Assembly (NCBI RefSeq): GCF_014649035.1
Contig: NZ_BMSG01000026.1
Span: 50,238 to 114,237, forward strand
Direction of reading: 5' to 3'
DNA from: Streptomyces sindenensis
GTDB lineage: Bacteria > Actinomycetota > Actinomycetes > Streptomycetales > Streptomycetaceae
Length of the DNA: 64,000 nt
The notes below the pieces were generated by a model. It was not told where the DNA came from, ran no database searches, and saw only the letters and a list, made by a program, of their open reading frames with translations. The position numbers and the translations under genes were made by a program. Numbering within the stretch: position 1 is the first letter of the stretch; each line of letters starts with the position of its first letter. Below are positions 33,503 through 41,274 of this stretch, one piece after another.

Positions 33503-34297
33503 TCAGGGGGCGCCCTGGAGCACGCCCTCCCGCACGCGCTCGCAGGACCGGCTGAGCAGGCGCGACACGTGCATCTGCGAGATACCGAGGCGTTCGGCGA
33601 TCCGCACCTGGGTCATGTCCTGGAAGTACCGGAGGTACAAAATGGTCCGCTCCCGCTCCGGAAGCCCCCGCAGCCCCGGCTTGACGGACTCACGGTCGAC
33701 GGCGGTGTCCAGAGCCGTGTCGCAGGATCCCAGCCGGTCGGCCAGGGGCGAGCCGCCCTCCACGCCCGCGGGTTCGGCGTCCAGGGAGAGGGCGCTGTAG
33801 CTCTCCAGGGCCTCCAGGCCCAGCAGTACGTCGTCCTCGCCGAGCTTGGTGGCGGAGGCGATCTCGGCGCAGGTCGGGGATCCGCCCCCGCTGGTCTGCG
33901 CCAGTTCGCGGCGGGCCACCCGCACCCGGTTGCGGAGGTCCTGCACGCGGCGCGGCACATGTACGTCCCAGGTGTGGTCGCGGAAGTGCCGCTTCAGTTC
34001 CCCGGTGACGGTGGGGACGGCGTAGGTCTCGAAGGCCTTGCCCCGCTCGGGGTCGTACCGGTCGACCGCCTTGACGAGCCCCATCGCGGCCACCTGCCGC
34101 AGATCGTCCATGGCCTCGCCCCGGTTGCGGAACCGGGTGGCGATCCGGTGGGCCATCGGCAGCCACGAACAGATCGTCTCGTCACGCAGCGCGTCCCGTT
34201 CGGGACCCGGAGGAAGCGTCCGCAGCCGCTGGAACGCCTGGTCGGGCGAGGTGGCGTCCGTAGGACGGTCGGGCTCGGGGGTGGTTGCCGCGCGCAT
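33503..34297 (-). CDS. SigB/SigF-family RNA polymerase sigma factor
   Basis: 264 residues from ATG 34297, preceded by GAGGAGTGACC. Region 2 reads LPMAHRIATRFRNRGEAMDDLRQVAAMGLVKAVDRYDPERGKAFETYAVPTVTGELKRHFRDHTW. Region 3 has VPRRVQDLRNRVRVARRELAQ. Region 4 has LPERERTILYLRYFQDMTQVRIAERLGISQMHVSRLLSR. This is the stress/sporulation sigma class of Streptomyces (SigB, SigF, SigG and relatives). A SigB-type promoter lies about 115 bases upstream, so positive autoregulation is likely. No anti-sigma factor gene is adjacent, but a STAS protein lies 3 kb away. Confidence 0.93.
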   Translation of the reverse strand: MRAATTPEPDRPTDATSPDQAFQRLRTLPPGPERDALRDETICSWLPMAHRIATRFRNRGEAMDDLRQVAAMGLVKAVDRYDPERGKAFETYAVPTVTGELKRHFRDHTWDVHVPRRVQDLRNRVRVARRELAQTSGGGSPTCAEIASATKLGEDDVLLGLEALESYSALSLDAEPAGVEGGSPLADRLGSCDTALDTAVDRESVKPGLRGLPERERTILYLRYFQDMTQVRIAERLGISQMHVSRLLSRSCERVREGVLQGAP

Positions 34298-34410
34298 GGG
34301 GTCACTCCTCGTCGATGTTGCGTCAGGGGCGCCGCGGGAAGATGACCGGGCGGACAGAGGCCGCCCGGAATCCCACGGGCGCACCTCTTGTCCGAAGCAC
34401 AAAACACCCC

Positions 34411-34435
34411 ATACCCGATGAAATGATGATCAAAC
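34411..34435 (-). promoter_or_regulatory. SigB-type promoter of the sigma factor gene
   Basis: On the minus strand GTTT (34435-34432) is followed after 15 bases by GGGTAT (34416-34411). This matches the Streptomyces SigB consensus GTTT-N14/15-GGGTAC/T. It points to the sigma factor gene starting at 34297, and the surrounding bases are AT-rich for this genome. Confidence 0.7.
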
Positions 34436-34467
34436 GCTAACGCCTCGCGCCCTGCGGTCCGTGCGCG

Positions 34468-35136
34468 TCAGCCGGGCCCCGCCCCGAACGGGCTGTCGTC
34501 GAGGTGGTCGAGCAGGTCGGCGACGTCGCGGTAGACCGCGTCCGCTCCCGCCCGCTCCAGGTCGGCGCGCGGGATACCGCCCGACAGGACGGCCACCGCA
34601 CGTACCCCGGCGCGGGTCGCGGCCTCCATGTCCCACACCGTGTCGCCCACGAACACCGCCTGTCCCGGTGTGACACCGGCCAGCCGGCAGGCCAGCTCCA
34701 CGGGCTCCGCGGCGGGCTTGCCCCGGTCGACGTCGTCCGAACTCGCTGTGTCCCGGACGGCCTCGTCCGCGTCCACCGCCCGCCGCAGTGCCGCCAGCTC
34801 CGCCCCGCTAGCCGATGTGGCGAGGACGACCCGCCAGCCACGTCCGGCCAGCGTCCGCAGCAGATCGCCCGCACGCCGGAAGGCGGGGAGCCGGTCGAAG
34901 TACGTTCCGTAGAGCACCGTGTGCGCGGAGCTGATGGCGCCGTCCTGCCCGGGGTCCCGGCCGGCCCCGAGCAGCCGCTCGATCAGGTCGCCGGAGCCGA
35001 GCCCGACCGCCCGGTGGATGTCCGTCATCGGCACCGTGTGCCCGGCCTGCCGGAACGCCTCCCACCACGCCACCACGTGCAGGTGGTTGGTGTCCGTGAG
35101 CGTGCCGTCCACATCGAAGATCGCCGCGCCTGCCAT
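34468..35136 (-). CDS. HAD-superfamily phosphatase, phosphoglycolate-phosphatase-like
   Basis: 222 residues. Motif I is FDVDGTLTDTNHLH with nucleophile Asp8 and Asp10, motif II VVLATSASG, motif III Lys in DRGKPAAEP, and motif IV FVGDTVWDMEAATRAGVRAVAV. A helical cap between motifs I and II makes it subclass IA (Gph, beta-phosphoglucomutase-like). It dephosphorylates a small phosphometabolite. The start ATG is preceded by GAGAGGAACGG. It lies upstream of the sigma factor gene on the same strand, but a separate promoter in the 170-base gap argues against a single unit. Confidence 0.88.
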   Translation of the reverse strand: MAGAAIFDVDGTLTDTNHLHVVAWWEAFRQAGHTVPMTDIHRAVGLGSGDLIERLLGAGRDPGQDGAISSAHTVLYGTYFDRLPAFRRAGDLLRTLAGRGWRVVLATSASGAELAALRRAVDADEAVRDTASSDDVDRGKPAAEPVELACRLAGVTPGQAVFVGDTVWDMEAATRAGVRAVAVLSGGIPRADLERAGADAVYRDVADLLDHLDDSPFGAGPG

Positions 35137-35208
35137 GCTCAGCCGTTCCTCTCGCCGCTCCCCCGCCTCCCCCCGCCGTCAGGCGTCGCCCATCCGGCTT
35201 CCCGGCCG

Positions 35209-35685
35209 TCAGACGTCGCGGCCCTGGGGGGTGTCCGCCTCGTCCGTGACGTGGACGGCCGCTTCCTCGGCCGACGCGGCGCCGCCGTCGATGCCCACGT
35301 CCTCGGCGAAGACGTCGTTCGCCCGCCCGGTCGCGTCGTCCGCGCCGCTGAGCCGGCCCGCCCGGGGCTCGACGGTGGACCCTTCCCGGGGTTCCCCCTC
35401 GCCCCCAACGAGGTCGCCGATGCCGTCACCGGCGGGCGGCTCCACATCGCCGACCTCCTGGGCGAGCCGCTGGTCCAGCGATTCGCCCCGGCGCTCCTCC
35501 GCCCCCGTCGTACCGAACTTGGTCACACCCAGAGGGCGTTCCGGAGGGCTGTAACCCTCTTCCAGCTGGTCGTCCAGGTCCCGTTCGTCGAGCGTGTTCT
35601 CCAGGTCCAGCTCATCGTTCGGGGGAATCGAGCCGTCGTCGTCCTGCGGCTGGTACACATCGTCGCCGCGTGCGTCTGCGGGCAT
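35209..35685 (-). CDS. DUF5709 domain protein
   Basis: 158 residues from ATG 35685 directly after GGAGGAGGAC. Very acidic and apparently disordered: DDVYQPQDDDGSIPPNDELD, LDERDLDDQLEEGYSPPERP, LDQRLAQEVGD. The motif LEEGYSPPERP-GVTKFGTT is characteristic of DUF5709, an actinobacterial family of unknown function often near stress genes. It is 62 bases downstream of the plasmid-stabilisation-like gene and probably shares its SigB-type promoter. Confidence 0.85.
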   Translation of the reverse strand: MPADARGDDVYQPQDDDGSIPPNDELDLENTLDERDLDDQLEEGYSPPERPLGVTKFGTTGAEERRGESLDQRLAQEVGDVEPPAGDGIGDLVGGEGEPREGSTVEPRAGRLSGADDATGRANDVFAEDVGIDGGAASAEEAAVHVTDEADTPQGRDV

Positions 35686-35747
35686 GTCCTCCTCCTCCGT
35701 CGTGCGGGCGGGCCGTCCGGCCCGGGGGTGCCGGCCGTCAGCGGCCG

Positions 35748-36074
35748 TCAGCGTCCGAGGGCCTTGCGGAGCTCTTCCTTGTTCATGGAGGAGCGCCCGT
35801 CGATGTTCTTCTTCTTCGCCTCGGCGTAGAGCTGGTCCTTCGTGGGCCCCTGCGCACCCTTGTGGGAGCGTTCGCCGCCCCGCTCGTAGGCGGACTTCTT
35901 GTCCTGCGTCGACGTCCTGCTCGCCGTCTTCGACTCGCCGGACCGGGCGCGCTGCTTGTTGACGGTCCGGGCCGCGATCTCCTTCGCGCGGCTCTTCGAC
36001 GCGCCCTGTTCCTCCTGGCTCTCCTTGATGTGCTCGTACTGCCGTTCACGCTTCTTGTTCGATCCGGCCGGCAT
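35748..36074 (-). CDS. Plasmid-stabilisation-like basic protein with Rho-N-type tail
   Basis: 108 residues, highly basic and helical: NKKRERQYEHIKESQEEQG, SRAKEIAARTVNKQRARSGE. It ends with GPTKDQLYAEAKKKNIDGRS and MNKEELRKALGR, which resembles the SAP/Rho-termination-factor N-terminal helix-extended-helix nucleic-acid-binding motif. Many actinobacterial copies are labelled plasmid stabilisation protein though they are chromosomal. A DNA- or RNA-binding stress role is plausible. The ATG follows GAGGAGCAC. A SigB-type promoter is 205 bases upstream. Confidence 0.8.
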   Translation of the reverse strand: MPAGSNKKRERQYEHIKESQEEQGASKSRAKEIAARTVNKQRARSGESKTASRTSTQDKKSAYERGGERSHKGAQGPTKDQLYAEAKKKNIDGRSSMNKEELRKALGR

Positions 36075-36278
36075 GACGTGCTCCTCACTCGGTCTCGTCC
36101 GTCTCGGGGAACGATCCCCGCGTTTCCCGTACGGATCCCACTAAACAGCCCGCACCGGAACGACGCCCCTGGAGACGAGGACAGGAGGCAGCCCGCGAGG
36201 CCGGCGGACGGCGCCGATGGCTGCTTTCCCAACCGGTCGGCGCCTGAGTTCCGCGTACGCCGGATACCTGCTGCAGGA

Positions 36279-36302
36279 GTACCCCCGCGACGGATGCCAA
36301 AC
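36279..36302 (-). promoter_or_regulatory. Second SigB-type promoter
   Basis: Minus-strand GTTT (36302-36299), 14-base spacer, GGGTAC (36284-36279), an exact match to the SigB-class consensus. It reads toward the plasmid-stabilisation-like and DUF5709 genes, leaving a leader of about 195 bases without recognisable features. Confidence 0.65.
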
Positions 36303-36343
36303 ATGCCCCGGTCGGCGTTCGGCCGAACGGGTCCGTCGTCAGG

Positions 36344-37081
36344 TCACCGACGGGGGCGCAGACCGGGGCCGCCGATGGGCGGGGTGCCGGAGACGCTGCC
36401 GACCAACTGCGCACAGAGGTCGCGGAGCTTCACGTTGCGATGCTGCGACGCGGTGCGCAGGGTCCGGAGCGCTTCCTCCGAGCCGCAGCGGCGCTGGTTC
36501 ATGACGATTCCGGCCGCCTGGTCGATCACGGCGCGTGACCGGAGGGCGGCTTCCAGGTCGGCGGTGAAGGTCCGGGTGTCCGAGAGCCGCTGGGCCAGCG
36601 CGACGGCCCCCGTCGCCTGGGCGGCGAGGGCACGCAGCCCGCTCAGATCGACGTCCGCGAAGCCGTTCTCCTTCGGCGAGTACAGATTCAGGGCGCCCGC
36701 GGTGTGGGAGTGCGCCGCGATCGGCAGGGACAGCGACGAGCGGGTCCCGGAGGCGACCGCGAAAGCGGGATAGCCGTTCCACCGGCGCTCCTCGCGCATG
36801 TCGCCCACGCTGACCTCGTGCCCCTCGCGCAGCGCCTCCAGGCAGGGGCCGTCGTCCTGCCCGTACTGGGCCTCGTCCAGCGGTGGCGCGCTGATGCCCG
36901 CGCTGGCCACGGTCAGGGGGCGGCTCTCACGCTCCAGGGTCACCCCGCAGCCATCGGCCGTGGGCGACATGAGCAGGGCGCTCCGAGCCAGCGCATGGAG
37001 GAAGTCGTCCAACGTGTCCGTGTCCAGCAGGAGGGAGACGAGGTCGGGCGGCCCCGGTGTGAGCACTCCGTCATCGGTCAT
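36344..37081 (-). CDS. GAF-ANTAR domain regulator, copy A
   Basis: 245 residues from ATG 37081 after GGAAGGGAGCG. An N-terminal GAF domain (DEAQYGQDDGPCLEALREG, GTRSSLSLPIAAHSHTAGALNLYSP) is followed by a C-terminal ANTAR domain (LEAALRSRAVIDQAAGIVMNQRRC and RTLRTASQHRNVKLRDLC). ANTAR domains bind paired stem-loops in RNA and prevent transcription termination, while the GAF domain senses a ligand. It is a close paralogue of the protein at 38332-39060; the two lie on opposite strands around a STAS gene. Confidence 0.92.
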   Translation of the reverse strand: MTDDGVLTPGPPDLVSLLLDTDTLDDFLHALARSALLMSPTADGCGVTLERESRPLTVASAGISAPPLDEAQYGQDDGPCLEALREGHEVSVGDMREERRWNGYPAFAVASGTRSSLSLPIAAHSHTAGALNLYSPKENGFADVDLSGLRALAAQATGAVALAQRLSDTRTFTADLEAALRSRAVIDQAAGIVMNQRRCGSEEALRTLRTASQHRNVKLRDLCAQLVGSVSGTPPIGGPGLRPRR

Positions 37082-37297
37082 GATCGCTCCCTTCCGGCCT
37101 GGACCCTGGGACCAGCATGGCACTGTGCGGACCGTGCCGCGCCGCTCCCTCCGGGTGCCCCGGGGTGCCCCTCCGGGGGACACCGCCGCTCGATCCCGTC
37201 ATCGCCGGGCAGGTGTCGAGCGGCGGCGCCCGGGCATACGCGCGGTACGCAGGTCAGGAAGCGGCCGCGCAAGCAGCCCTGCTTCCCTGGAGTGCCC

Positions 37298-37774
37298 ATG
37301 TTCCTGCTCAGCTATCACCTCGACGCCGCGCACCTGGTCGTGGAGCTCGGCGAGGTGGTCGACCTCGACAACGAGGCCGCGATCGAGCGTGAGATCGTCC
37401 GCCTCCTGCCGTGCTGCGGACCCCGGGCGATCATCGTGCACATCCGTACCCCCCTGCTCACCCCCCGGGCCCTGGGGCTCCTCCTGCGTGTACGGGGCGA
37501 GGCCGAGGAACGCGGCGTCTCGACGGCGGTGGTCGCCGGGTCCGACAAGGCCCGCCAGGTCCTGGGGGCCGCCGGGCTCCACCGTGTGCTGCGGGTCGCC
37601 GCCACCCTCCCGGGCGCGGAGCTGCGCAGCCGGGGATGCCGGCCGGAACCGGAGGCGTCGCGGAACGCGAAGTCCGGCGGTCGCCGCGGTGCGCCGCCGC
37701 CCGCCGGTGCCCCGCTGCGGCCACTCGGCCCGTACGCCGACACCTCCCGGCCTCGCTTCCCGGGGGAGCGCTGA
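37298..37774 (+). CDS. STAS-domain protein (anti-sigma factor antagonist-like)
   Basis: 158 residues from ATG 37298 after TGGAG. The first 105 residues form a STAS fold: YHLDAAHLVVELGEVVDLDNEAAIEREIVRLL, AIIVHIRTPLLTPRALGLLLRVRGEAEERG, KARQVLGAAGLHRVLRV. The position normally holding the phosphorylatable Ser/Thr before the long helix reads RTPLLTPRAL, so a Thr may serve. The C-terminal 50 residues are Pro/Arg-rich and probably disordered. Such proteins release sigma factors from anti-sigma kinases; a link to the SigB-type factor 3 kb away is inference. Confidence 0.8.
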   Translation: MFLLSYHLDAAHLVVELGEVVDLDNEAAIEREIVRLLPCCGPRAIIVHIRTPLLTPRALGLLLRVRGEAEERGVSTAVVAGSDKARQVLGAAGLHRVLRVAATLPGAELRSRGCRPEPEASRNAKSGGRRGAPPPAGAPLRPLGPYADTSRPRFPGER

Positions 37775-37801
37775 CGGCCGGAGCGGGTCGACGGGACTGA
37801 C

Positions 37802-37845
37802 GGGGGATCGACTCCGCGGTGCACACTCCGCGGAGTCGATTCCCC
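37802..37845. terminator. Strong terminator hairpin after the STAS gene
   Basis: GGGGGATCGACTCCGCGG (37802-37819) pairs over 18 bases with the segment 37828-37845 (one G-T pair), with an 8-base loop. It is the longest near-perfect stem in this part of the window and lies 28 bases past the STAS stop. Confidence 0.85.
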
Positions 37846-37986
37846 GTCGTGCTGCGGCGATTTCGGGCCGGAGCGGACCAGCCCGGGGACGCCGGGCCGA
37901 CCGCGCCGGACGGGAGAGGGCATAATGAAGCGCTGGAGGTCAGGAAACGGCCCGTAAGAATTCTTCCTGCCTCCGTGGAGTCTCCC

Positions 37987-38190
37987 GTGAACCTCTCCCC
38001 TCGTCGCCGCGCCGCCCTCGTGGACTCGGTCCCGCTTCCGGCCGCCGACGCTTCCGACGCCGCAAGCCCTCCGCCACGGGAGCCCCGCGGCATGCCTCCC
38101 GCGAGGAGAACCCACCCTTCCGCAGGCGGCCCGAAGGCGGCCCCCCGGTCCACGCCCGCCCCTCTGCGGCCACCCGGCCTCGACGACTGA
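37987..38190 (+). CDS. Possible small protein, unrecognised
   Basis: 67 codons from GTG 37987, which has GGAG six bases upstream. The product is Pro/Ala/Arg-rich (SPRRRAALVDSVPLPAADAS) with no domain. Third positions are GC-rich but so is random sequence here. The 557-base interval 37775-38331 otherwise holds only the terminator and a -10-like CATAAT at 37921. This is kept as a weak call because spacing and start context resemble those of the STAS gene. Confidence 0.3.
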   Translation: MNLSPRRRAALVDSVPLPAADASDAASPPPREPRGMPPARRTHPSAGGPKAAPRSTPAPLRPPGLDD

Positions 38191-38331
38191 CCCCCCTCAC
38201 CGCCCCACGCCCGGAGCCCGCTCGGCGCCGGTGCGTCGGTGGCGGCTGCCCCGTCCCGGCGGCCCGGACCGCGCCGCCCAGCTCTGCCCCGCCCTGTTCA
38301 GCGGCGGGTCACCGCCCAGAACGAGATGATC

Positions 38332-39060
38332 ATGACTGACAGGCCCGTGGCCGAGGCGCCGGACACGACCGCGCTGCTGCTGGAGACCACGTCGCTGGAC
38401 GACTTCCTGCGTGCCCTCGCCCGGAGCGCCCTCGCCCTGGTGGAGGAGGCCGACGGCTGCGGCATCACGCTGGAGAGGCTGGGGCGCCCCGTCACCGTAT
38501 CCAGCGTGGGGGCCGCCGCGACGAAGCTGGACGAGGCCCAGTACGGCCAGGACGACGGCCCGTGTCTCCAGGCGATGCGGACGGGCCGGGAGGTCAGCGT
38601 GCCCGACACCCTGCGGGAGAGCCGCTGGGCCGACTACCCCGCCTACGCCGCGGTCTGCGGCGCCCGCTCCTCGCTGTCGTTGCCGATCGCACCGCACAGC
38701 CACACGGCAGGAGCGCTGAACTTGTACGCGCCCGTCCCGCACGCCTTCGACACGGCCGACCTGACAGCACTCAGGCTGCTCACCGCGCAGGCCACCGGGG
38801 CCATCGCCCTGGCTCAACGCATCGCGGACACCGAGGAGTTCGCCGCCGATCTGGAGGCCGCCCTGCGCTCGCGCACCGTCATCGACCAGGCGATCGGCGT
38901 CGTGGTCGGCCAGCAGCGCTGCACCCCGGAGAAGGCCTTCGACGTCCTGCGCACGGCGTCGCAGCACCGCAACATCAAGCTCCGCGAACTCTGCGCCGAG
39001 TTGATCGCCAGCATCACCGGCGAGGTCCCGCCCGAGGGCCGCATCCAGCCCCGGGGCTGA
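38332..39060 (+). CDS. GAF-ANTAR domain regulator, copy B
   Basis: 242 residues from ATG 38332; another ATG two codons upstream is possible, but the later one aligns with the start of copy A (MTD). GAF domain: DDFLRALARSALALVEEADGCGITLE, LDEAQYGQDDGPCLQAM, SSLSLPIAPHSHTAGALNLYAP. ANTAR domain: LRSRTVIDQAIGVVVGQQRC and VLRTASQHRNIKLRELC. Long identical stretches with the protein at 36344-37081 show a duplication. Expected to act on RNA hairpins in leader transcripts; targets are unknown. Confidence 0.92.
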   Translation: MTDRPVAEAPDTTALLLETTSLDDFLRALARSALALVEEADGCGITLERLGRPVTVSSVGAAATKLDEAQYGQDDGPCLQAMRTGREVSVPDTLRESRWADYPAYAAVCGARSSLSLPIAPHSHTAGALNLYAPVPHAFDTADLTALRLLTAQATGAIALAQRIADTEEFAADLEAALRSRTVIDQAIGVVVGQQRCTPEKAFDVLRTASQHRNIKLRELCAELIASITGEVPPEGRIQPRG

Positions 39061-39081
39061 CCCCCGGGGGCCGTCGGGGCG

Positions 39082-39681
39082 TCAGGACGCCGGGTACGGG
39101 CGGTCGGAGAGCAGCCGGGCCAGGTGGACGGCGTTCGCCGCGAGCGCCTCGGTGGTCGACGCGACGGCCTCGGGCGTCTCGTCCAGATCCTGGTAGTCGG
39201 TGCCCTGCATGGCTTCGCCGACCCAGTACGTGACGGCGCCGGGCGCCAGCGAGAAGCCGACGTCGTTGAGCCCCTGGAACACATCGGCGCTCACCTTGTG
39301 CGCCCCGTCCTCGTTGCCGACGACGGCCACGGCGGCGACCTTCCCGTAGGTGTGCGGGCGGCCCTGGTCGTCGGTCTCGGAGGACTCGGCGTTCAGCCGC
39401 TCCAGGACCCGCTGGCAGACGCTGGAGGGGTGGCCGAGCCAGATGGGCGTGGCGATCACCAGGATGTCGGCGGCCAGGACCTTCTCCCGCAGCGTGGGCC
39501 AGGCGTCGCCGTCGCCCATGTCCACCCCGATCCCCGGGCGGACGTCGTGGTCGGCGACCCGGACGACCTCGCCCGGCACCTCGTGCCGGGCGAACTGCGC
39601 CATGACCTGCTCGGCGAGACGCTGACTGCTGGACGGGGAGGGCGAGGCGTTCAGGGTGCAGACGAGAGCGAGTGCGCGCAT
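39082..39681 (-). CDS. Flavodoxin-like / NADPH-dependent FMN reductase family protein
   Basis: 199 residues. The N-terminal FMN phosphate loop is LVCTLNASPSPSSSQRLAEQV, then DILVIATPIWLGHPSSVCQRVLERL, the typical flavodoxin-fold WxG segment contacting FMN, and VAAVAVVGNEDGAHKVSADVFQGLNDVGF. These proteins reduce quinones, nitro compounds or iron. The ATG follows AAGGAG. It is the last of a three-gene minus-strand run (SDR, decarboxylase, this gene) with gaps of 50 and 61 bases, so co-transcription is probable. Confidence 0.87.
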   Translation of the reverse strand: MRALALVCTLNASPSPSSSQRLAEQVMAQFARHEVPGEVVRVADHDVRPGIGVDMGDGDAWPTLREKVLAADILVIATPIWLGHPSSVCQRVLERLNAESSETDDQGRPHTYGKVAAVAVVGNEDGAHKVSADVFQGLNDVGFSLAPGAVTYWVGEAMQGTDYQDLDETPEAVASTTEALAANAVHLARLLSDRPYPAS

Positions 39682-39742
39682 GACGGAATGTCTCCTTCAG
39701 GCTTACGGGCGGGGGATCGGGTGAGGGGGAGAGGCGCCGCTG

Positions 39743-41224
39743 TCAGGAGTTCTCCCGGTCGGCGCACACCCGGACGGTCTCCAGGCCGGGATCGGCGGTA
39801 TCGGGCACGTTCATGCCCGCCTCCACCCCGGAGCGCAGGTAGCGCAGCAGAGGCGCGGTGATCCGTTCGCCGGGGAGCACGGCCGGGATACCGGGCGGGT
39901 AGGGGGTCATCATCTCGGCGGCGACCCGCCCCACGGCCTCTGCCGCCGGTACGTCCTCGGTCTCGGCGAAGAAGGCGTCGCGCGGGAGGCAGACCTGATC
40001 GGGGCGGAGCTCGGCCGGGGAGGGCACCAGCACCTCGGGGGCGGGGCGCAGGGTGTGGGCGTTGCGGGACAGGTCCTCCAGCGCCGTCAGCAGTTGCCCG
40101 GTGGTGGACACGTCGTCGGCGTGGGTGATCTGCGCGCTGATCCGGCGATGGTCGACCAGGTGCATGTCGACGCGGTGGTGGCTGCGCAGCCAGTCGGCGG
40201 CCCGGTAACCGGTGGTGCCGAGCCCCTCGATGTCGATGATCACGGGCAGCGGGTCGAACTCCGAGGCCGCGCCGGGCCCGCAGAAGTCCTTCTCCCCGTT
40301 GACGTGCATCCCGTCGATCTCCTCGATGCGCCGACGGACCGACGCGGCCAGGTCGAGGGCCTTCGAGAGCAGGGCCCGGCCGCCCAGCGCCATCTGCCGC
40401 CGCCAGCCGTCGATCCCCGCGTAGAGCAGGACGGACGGGCTGGTGGTGCCGAGGAGGTCGGCGCGCGAAGCCAGCGTGTCGTGGTCCACCAGGTCGCCCT
40501 GGAGATGGAAGACCGAGCCCTGTTCCAGGCCGCTGCCCATCTTGTGAATGCTGGTCACGCAGACGTCCGCGCCCGCGTCCATCGCCCAGGACGGCAGGTC
40601 CGGATGGAACGGCAGATGCGCGCCCCAGGCCTCGTCCACGATCAGCGGGCGGGAGCGCTGGTGGCACACGTCCGCGATCGCCCGCAGATCCGCCGCCGTC
40701 CCGTACGGGGTGGGGCTGGTGACCAGGGCGCCGCGCGCGTCCGGGTGCTCAGCGAAGGCCCGCTCGACGGTCGCCGCCGACGGCGGGTGGGCGAGATGCC
40801 GCTCCGCGTCCCACCGGGGCTCCAGCCACACCGGCTCGATGCCGGACAGGATGAGGCCCGCGATGACGGACTTGTGGGCGTCGCGGCCGACCAGCAGTTT
40901 CTGATGGGGCGCGGCGACGCTGAGCATGGCCGCCTTGACGGACAGCGAGCTGCCGCAGGTGGAGAAGAAGGTGTGCTCGGCGTGGACCGCGTCGGCCATC
41001 AGGTCCTCGGCGCGCCGCAGCACGCCCGAGGTCTCCCGCCGGCTGTCCAGCCCGCCCGTGGCGAGGACGTCCCCCAGGAACACGGCGTCGCCCAGCACCG
41101 CCCGAACGGCGGGATCGGCGCCCCGGGCCTGCTTGTGTCCGGGTGGGGAGAAGCCCAGCTCGCCCCGCTCGTGATAGGCGGCGAGGGCATCGAGAACGGG
41201 TGCTTCGTTATGATTCCTTCGCAT
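39743..41224 (-). CDS. Orn/Lys/Arg decarboxylase family, PLP-dependent
   Basis: 493 residues of the fold-I (alanine racemase-independent) Orn/Lys/Arg decarboxylase major domain. Opening YHERGELGFSPPGHKQ, then FFSTCGSSLSVKAAMLSV, the PLP-stacking HKSVIAG, Asp in LIVDEAWGAH and the Schiff-base Lys in VTSIHKMGSGLEQGSVF. The C-terminal domain has MMTPYPPGIPAVLPGERIT. Length near 490 fits the short bacterial group without the wing domain, like Bacillus SpeA/Cad. It decarboxylates Lys, Orn or Arg to a polyamine; which one is not predictable. Start ATG after GGGAAGG. Confidence 0.9.
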   Translation of the reverse strand: MRRNHNEAPVLDALAAYHERGELGFSPPGHKQARGADPAVRAVLGDAVFLGDVLATGGLDSRRETSGVLRRAEDLMADAVHAEHTFFSTCGSSLSVKAAMLSVAAPHQKLLVGRDAHKSVIAGLILSGIEPVWLEPRWDAERHLAHPPSAATVERAFAEHPDARGALVTSPTPYGTAADLRAIADVCHQRSRPLIVDEAWGAHLPFHPDLPSWAMDAGADVCVTSIHKMGSGLEQGSVFHLQGDLVDHDTLASRADLLGTTSPSVLLYAGIDGWRRQMALGGRALLSKALDLAASVRRRIEEIDGMHVNGEKDFCGPGAASEFDPLPVIIDIEGLGTTGYRAADWLRSHHRVDMHLVDHRRISAQITHADDVSTTGQLLTALEDLSRNAHTLRPAPEVLVPSPAELRPDQVCLPRDAFFAETEDVPAAEAVGRVAAEMMTPYPPGIPAVLPGERITAPLLRYLRSGVEAGMNVPDTADPGLETVRVCADRENS

Positions 41225-41274
41225 ATGTCACGCCTTCCCTGCTGGGATACGGGCCAATCAGGCGCGCCGTCGGC

